Shown one piece after another: positions 59,017-64,000 of a stretch of 64,000 nucleotides of DNA. How positions within the stretch are numbered: the stretch's first letter is position 1; each line of letters starts with the position of its first letter. The stretch comes from Phanerochaete sordida (Eukaryota > Basidiomycota > Agaricomycetes > Polyporales > Phanerochaetaceae), in contig BPQB01000026.1 in assembly GCA_019973155.2 (NCBI GenBank), positions 315,001 through 379,000 of the forward strand. Reading direction: 5' to 3'. The notes beneath the pieces were generated by a model. The model worked only from the letters and a program-made list of their open reading frames with translations. It ran no database searches and was not told the DNA's origin. Made by a program: the position numbers and the translations under genes.

Positions 59017-59592
59017 TGCGCGATGAGGAGAGGTGAGAAATGCACACGAAGGAGTCGAGAGAGGGCTGCGTTACAGCGCTAGTTTCGTGTACGCCAGGGT
59101 GCACCTGAGCATTCCAGCCGACAAATACGACGATTCTCAGACACATTACGCGACTCAATGACTCGGGATTGACACGTGTGATAGTTTCCGTCCGTTGAGC
59201 CGTATTCCGGTGCGCGTGCTCCCGGGAGATAGCGGTGTTCAGGCGACACGGGTAGGGCCCCTGGCGTCACGTCCGTCCACTCAATTTCTTCGCTCGTCGT
59301 CGCCTTTCGGTGCATATAAACCTGATTACTTCACGCCGAGTGCTGGCGCAAACGAGGGGCCGACCGAGCAGAGGTATCGATTCGGCATCCGTGGAGAGGT
59401 GCAAGTCGTGCCGTGCTATTGATTGTGCTCAAGACGACCATAACGAAGAGCTACTTGATCAACTTGTAGTCTCGGTTATCAAATGTCTTACTCGATAACG
59501 AAGTGATAAGAAGAGGGTAACAAAACACTTGAAAGCGGGGTAGCGCTTCTGGGAGGCGTCTTCTGCACTTGCATTCCGCGAAATGCACAGCG
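59017..59592. promoter_or_regulatory. Divergent promoter region (peroxiredoxin / LRR protein)
   Basis: 575 bp between divergent starts, with a CACGTG core at 59175 and CGTCACG around 59268. No gene was seen. Confidence 0.4.
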
Positions 59593-62500
59593 ATGTCCTC
59601 TTCGCCATCACCCTCGTCGTCGGCTGTGACGATCCCAACCCCTGGGAAATCGATCCTGAAGAAGCCTCCCCCTGCCCCACAGTCATTCTTCAGCCTCGGA
59701 CGGCTCTCCAAGCTCCTGCCCACTCAAAACACCACTTCATCTAATGACAGCAATGATGAGAGCAGGACGCTCAAGAGGGCACACTTTATCCTACCCGAGA
59801 TCGCTACTGTGTATCCCATATACGCCTCCAATCCTCCCTGCACGCCGACTCTGAAGGATGAGAAACGTTCCATTGAAGAGCGTGAGGCAGAGCGGCGGCG
59901 GCGGGTCGTACGACGCAACTCCGTGACCCCGGACGCTACAAGTCCCGAGGAACACTGGTGGAGCGTCGAGCAGGTCGAGTCGTTCTATCGCGAGTGCTGT
60001 GTAGGACGAGAGGAGGCCCCTGATGGGGGCATCTCTGCAGCTATCCTGGTGCGTGCGTCGTCTTGGCAGCACGAGCCGACGTGTCTTTCGTGCCCCGGAG
60101 CCCGCTGACCGTCGTCGTAATGTAGCGCGCCAAGGGACCACAGCCGCGGACGGTTGACCTATCGGGTGTCCAGCTAACTGTGGGCTCTGCTGCAGTGCTG
60201 TCGGACGTGTTCACGATAGAGTGGGGCCTGCGCAAGCTCGTCATGAAGGAGTGTGACCTCGACGAACACGTTCGTCCACCGCGTCTCTCTGCTGCTGTAT
60301 GCTGAACCTGACGTACCAGATACTCAAACCGATACTCCACTCCTTGCTCATCCCGTCGTCGTTGACGTTTCTGTCGGTAGCATCCAATCGACGGCTGAAG
60401 GCGGGCGCGTTCAAGCTTATTGGAGCATACGTTTCGAAGGTGTGTTTCGTCGGTTCACCTGCGGGCACGCTCATAACCATTCGTCACAGGCAAAGAGCCT
60501 ACAGTTCTTGGATCTGTCCCAGAATGCGCTGGACAAGAAGTCTATCGAATACATCGCAGCGTCTCTTCAGCCTGCACCAGCACCAGGATTGGTGTCGCTG
60601 CGTCTTGATGATTGCTCGTTGAAGCCGCAAGCACTCGATGCCCTAGGTCTGTCTCTTCTGCGCTGCAGCGTCGATCACGCTGATATGAATGCCTGTCTTT
60701 AGCACATGCCGTACGCGTATCGTCCTTGCGAAACATCTCCCTCCGATACAACAAGATCAATGCCACTGGAGCAGTTGCTGTAGCATTGATGATTCGCGAC
60801 TACCCCGACCGCTTCCCGATAGCGAACGGCTCTACATCATCGATAGCCAGCCCGACATCAAGCACGGCGAGCTTCCTCTCACCACCAGCGACGCCGTCAA
60901 TACCATCAAGTCCTGTATCACCGGAACAGTCTCTCCCGCCACCCCCGCCGCCACGCACTGGCCCTATTCTTCCCCCTCCACGCCATCCTTCGGCAGCCCC
61001 GCTTCCGCAGACTACCTATACGCCCTACATTCCGAAAGCGCGGCGCGCGGCTTTGGCGGCTGTCAGGTCCGACAACAGCAATCCACTGCTGCCCGGCGGA
61101 CAGCAGGTCCCTCTCATCACGAGCTCTGCGCAGGGCGGCATAACTGCCAGACACCCGGTGCCGCCGCCGTACTCGCCTACGCCTAATTCGCCGCAACCCA
61201 ATAACGGCCACGGACCGAGCGCCGCGCTCCTGGACAAAGTGCGGGCACTGGATGCACTGCCGAGATTGGGAGCGCTGAGGACGCTGGATCTGAGGGGGAA
61301 TGATATTCGGGTGCGTGCTCATACGAGGCGCTGTCTTGGCAGGATGCTAATCGGACCGTTAGATGGGCGTCACGTACATCGCACAAGTCCTCAAACGCAA
61401 CCGGACACTGAAGGTCCTGAACTTGAGCGAGAACAAGCTCGATGTGCAGGCACTGGTAGCGATGGCGGAAGCTCTGGTGAGTTTCTCCTTCCCGCGTTTT
61501 GTGAGCCGGGCTGACTGTGGGGTATAGAAATACAACTCCAGCCTAGAAACTCTGGATCTCAGCAAGAACCCTTGCTGCGGCCCTAGCCTTGAGGGGGTTA
61601 GTCGCGGCCGGGAATAACTTACGCTTCTCAAGCGTACTAACATTACTGTACAGGTCCAGTCTCTGCGTACGGCCTTCACGCTGAATAGTGCTCTCAAGCG
61701 ACTGTTCCTGTCCTCAACGTCGCTGACATCGCCAGGTGCGATCGCCCTGGCAGAATTCCTGCCAGAGTCAACATCGCTGCTGCATCTTGACTTGACAATG
61801 AACAATCTTGACATCGCGGGAGTCATGGCTCTGAGCTCAGGGTTGAAGGCCAATCACGTCATGAGGTGTCTGGACCTGAACATTCCTCCTGGCGATGAAG
61901 AAATGGCTCGGTGAGTGCTCTGATCTATCTCAAGAGTGCAGTATCAACTTTCCTAGCAGGATGTGCCGCGAGATCCTCAATACTTGCGTCCGAAACACCG
62001 AAGAGGCGGACAAAGCGTCACAGGCTAACTCGGATACTGCGTCGATGCTTAGTACCGGGAAGAGTCGTGCCCTCTGGCTCATGATCGAGGAGAGCGAACT
62101 TGCAAAGACCTTCCGGCAGGACGAACAGAAAAAGGTTGAGGCCCCTGATCCAGGCGTACCTTCGTCCCTTGCGTCGTCCCAGGCCCCCACTGACTCATTG
62201 CCCTCCCCCCTGGAACAGAAAGACACCGACAGCATCCTGCAGAACGCCCGCGTCGCGAAGGCACAGCTTGAGGAATGCCTCGCGGACGCGAAGGGCGAGG
62301 CCGCGGACCCAGTCATGCTCGACTTCGCCCGCACCGTCCTCCGCGAGCTCGGCAAGCTCGTCCAGCACACCGACGACGCGATGAACCTCGGCGAGCTCCT
62401 GCACCTCAACGACGAGATCACGGCGCTCGTCGCGCGGTGCACACCGCGGCGTCCCACACTCGGCGGGCTCGGCATCCGCCTCGAGAGCGGGCGGCCTGTG

Positions 62501-63165
62501 GCGGAGAACGGCGTCGCGCTCGGTGCGGACCTCCACCCTGAGGAGGACGAGCCGACGACGCCGCGGATCGACAAGGGCAAGGGCAGGGCTGAGCCGGAGC
62601 CGGAGCCTGTCGAGCCAGTGCTCAGCCCGACGGCGATGGGTGTGGAGTCGGATGAGGAGGTCGAGGTCGACGAGTCGCTGCTGGGACACGTCGAAAGCAT
62701 TGTGTCCCCCACGGACCGGTGAGTGCCGCACGTGTTTTCGATGCGTTATCGCGGATCTGACTGTCGGTATATGTAGCTCGAGAAGCTGGGTCGCTGAAGA
62801 GGGCGAGGTGTTCCGGAAGGGAGCGGTCCTGCTGACGCCAGAGGAGATGGAGAACGAGTATGACTCTGAGGAGCTACGCAAAGAGGTGTGTGCTGAATGC
62901 CCATGGGTGTCAAGAACCAAAGCTGATATGTCCCCAGCTGCTCGAAGCCATGGTGGAACGGCCGCCGCCACGAGCTCTGCAAGAGTACGACCCTCTAGCG
63001 GTCGAGGGTCAGGGATCGCCGATGCCTTCGCCGTCGCTAGAATCGCCACCGAAGCCGATGCCTCGCCCCTATGTCCGCCGTTCGCGCTCATCGTCTTCGA
63101 TGACAAGTCCCCACGAAGGTCCCCTCAGCCCGTCCATCCCAGGCACTCTGCAAGAGGCGGTATAG
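59593..63165 (+). CDS. PPP1R37-like leucine-rich-repeat protein, 1006 aa
   Basis: Eleven exons: 59593-60048, 60126-60269, 60320-60439, 60490-60646, 60703-61310, 61363-61476, 61528-61596, 61654-61910, 61960-62718, 62777-62885, 62938-63165. The N-terminus is Ser/Pro rich, with TPGKSILKKPPPAP and KRAHF, an RVxF-like PP1 docking motif. Ribonuclease-inhibitor-type LRRs follow (about 150-650): LQFLDLSQNALD, LRNISLRYNKI, LRTLDLRGNDI, LKVLNLSENKLD, LETLDLSKNPC and LLHLDLTMNNLD. A 150-residue Ser/Pro-rich insert interrupts them (exon 5). The C-terminal third is helical and then acidic. Order and motifs fit protein phosphatase 1 regulatory subunit 37 (LRRC68) relatives in fungi. A PP1 regulatory role is inferred. 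The first in-frame ATG, 59593, is used. Confidence 0.85.
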
Positions 63166-63766
63166 ACTAGACGACGCATGCTGGGCTGGCCTCGCCGGTC
63201 CAACTCCCATCGACGGGCACGCTGGATGGGCCCCGGGGAGACGGGGTTGCCAGGCTTTCTTGCCCCTGGATGTGTGCTAATGCTGCACGAGGAGACCACT
63301 TTTGAGCGTAACATTAATTATACCAGGTGTCATAGTCGGTTTCTATTCTTCCTTGTTTACTTGGCTTTCTCTACCTCCACAGACCCTCTAGGCACCATAC
63401 CATCTGCATCCTTACCTACAGTAGTATTTAGACTATTTGGAGGCTGTTCAATGCATTGTCAACGTCTCGACAGATCTGCTCGAATTGAGTGCATGATTTT
63501 GGCGGACAGTCTCTCACCTCGCCCTTTCTTCGGCACTTGCTCTCATCTTGCTTCATCCACCGGATTGTTGTCCATTACACATCGCACCATCTAGGTCGGA
63601 TCTGCAACGTTGCAACGCTCAAACAGATTGCAATCGAGGGTCATGATGACATAGTCGTGTCAAGGAGATCGTCTAATGGCTTGACGGCCATTGCTCGCCA
63701 CAAGTAGTTCGACCACGTTCACCAACCTCTTCCACGTTCCTCCAGCAACCTCGCTACCTCCCAGCC
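63166..63766. other. Intergenic region
   Basis: 600 bp between the LRR gene and PMI. C/T-rich runs just before 63767 mark the promoter. No gene was recognised. Confidence 0.45.
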
Positions 63767-64000
63767 ATGTCGTCCACGACACCAGTCTTCAAGATCATCC
63801 CGACGACACAGAAGTATGACTGGGGCAAGAAGGGGCTGTCGTCGAAGGTCGCGCAGTTCGCGACCGCGTCCAAAATCCCGGGGTTCGAGCTCGACGAGAA
63901 TGCGCCGTACGCAGAGGTACGCGCTCTGCCGCTCCGGGACTCTGGTCTTCACTGACAATGCAGACGATATAGTTGTGGATGGGTACTCATGTTAGCTCAC
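63767..64000 (+). CDS. PMI40: Mannose-6-phosphate isomerase, N-terminus only (runs off the right edge)
   Basis: Exon 1 is 63767-63916 and exon 2 starts at 63973 after a 56-nt intron (GTACGC..GATATAG). The protein begins with VFKIIPTTQKYDWGKKG and, after splicing, reads YAELWMGTHVSS, the classic start of type I phosphomannose isomerases. It interconverts fructose-6-phosphate and mannose-6-phosphate, supplying GDP-mannose for glycosylation and the cell wall. The zinc-site residues and the rest lie outside the window. Confidence 0.93.

Overview
The window is nuclear DNA of a filamentous fungus, almost certainly an Agaricomycete (mushroom/polypore-type basidiomycete). The evidence is GC-rich coding sequence cut by many very short introns (mostly 48-65 nt), gene spacing of roughly 2 kb, secreted plant cell wall enzymes (a GH10 xylanase with a cellulose-binding module and a GH12 endoglucanase), a guanyl-specific RNase of the kind known from oyster mushroom, and two families I associate with mushrooms: a DUF6589-like protein and a NACHT protein with an MLKL-like N-terminal domain. 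A wood or litter decayer is likely; I cannot name the species. All exon boundaries below were derived by hand from splice signals, reading frame and family conservation. No transcript data were available.

Layout. 1-5566: N-terminus of an Ase1/PRC1-like microtubule bundler, a MYND-finger protein, a kilobase with a perfect 57-bp palindrome, and a five-exon membrane-anchored coiled-coil protein. 5668-8072: two tandem short-chain dehydrogenases with identical exon lengths. 9303-11997: a decayed coding relic, the xylanase (11 exons) and a tRNA-Ile with an apparent 5-nt intron beside tRNA fragments. 13234-13415: a 43-residue secreted peptide. 14145-21261: DNA polymerase epsilon catalytic subunit. 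21446-26670: a Rieske-DUF455 fusion enzyme, a tRNA relic, the GH12 enzyme and a four-helix membrane protein.

26857-32636 is the most unusual segment: a RecQ-like helicase and a DUF6589-like gene, convergent and 77 bp apart, enclosed by short inverted repeats that are directly abutted on the outside by 17-18 bp near-identical direct repeats. I read this as a two-gene, transposon-like unit of about 5.8 kb.

34030-37046: proteasome subunit beta-3 and two small genes (an 81-residue unknown and a stress-type hydrophilic protein). 38027-44205: a NACHT (NLR-like) immune-type gene between members of a four-TM (MARVEL-like) family. The copy on its left carries a frameshift and an early stop, a decayed C-terminal fragment lies on its right, and an intact paralog follows. 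44537-51738: glucosamine-6-phosphate N-acetyltransferase, a proline iminopeptidase-like hydrolase, a secreted agmatinase-type ureohydrolase and a MATE exporter. 53571-64000: guanyl-specific RNase, calmodulin, WASP/Las17, a nuclear BCP-type peroxiredoxin, a PPP1R37-like LRR protein and the start of mannose-6-phosphate isomerase.

Most genes are unrelated housekeeping or secreted functions with no operon-like logic. The secreted enzymes (GH10, GH12, RNase) have strong TATA boxes 50-70 bp upstream of the start codon. The helicase/DUF6589 unit and the NLR/four-TM cluster are the accessory, evolutionarily active parts.
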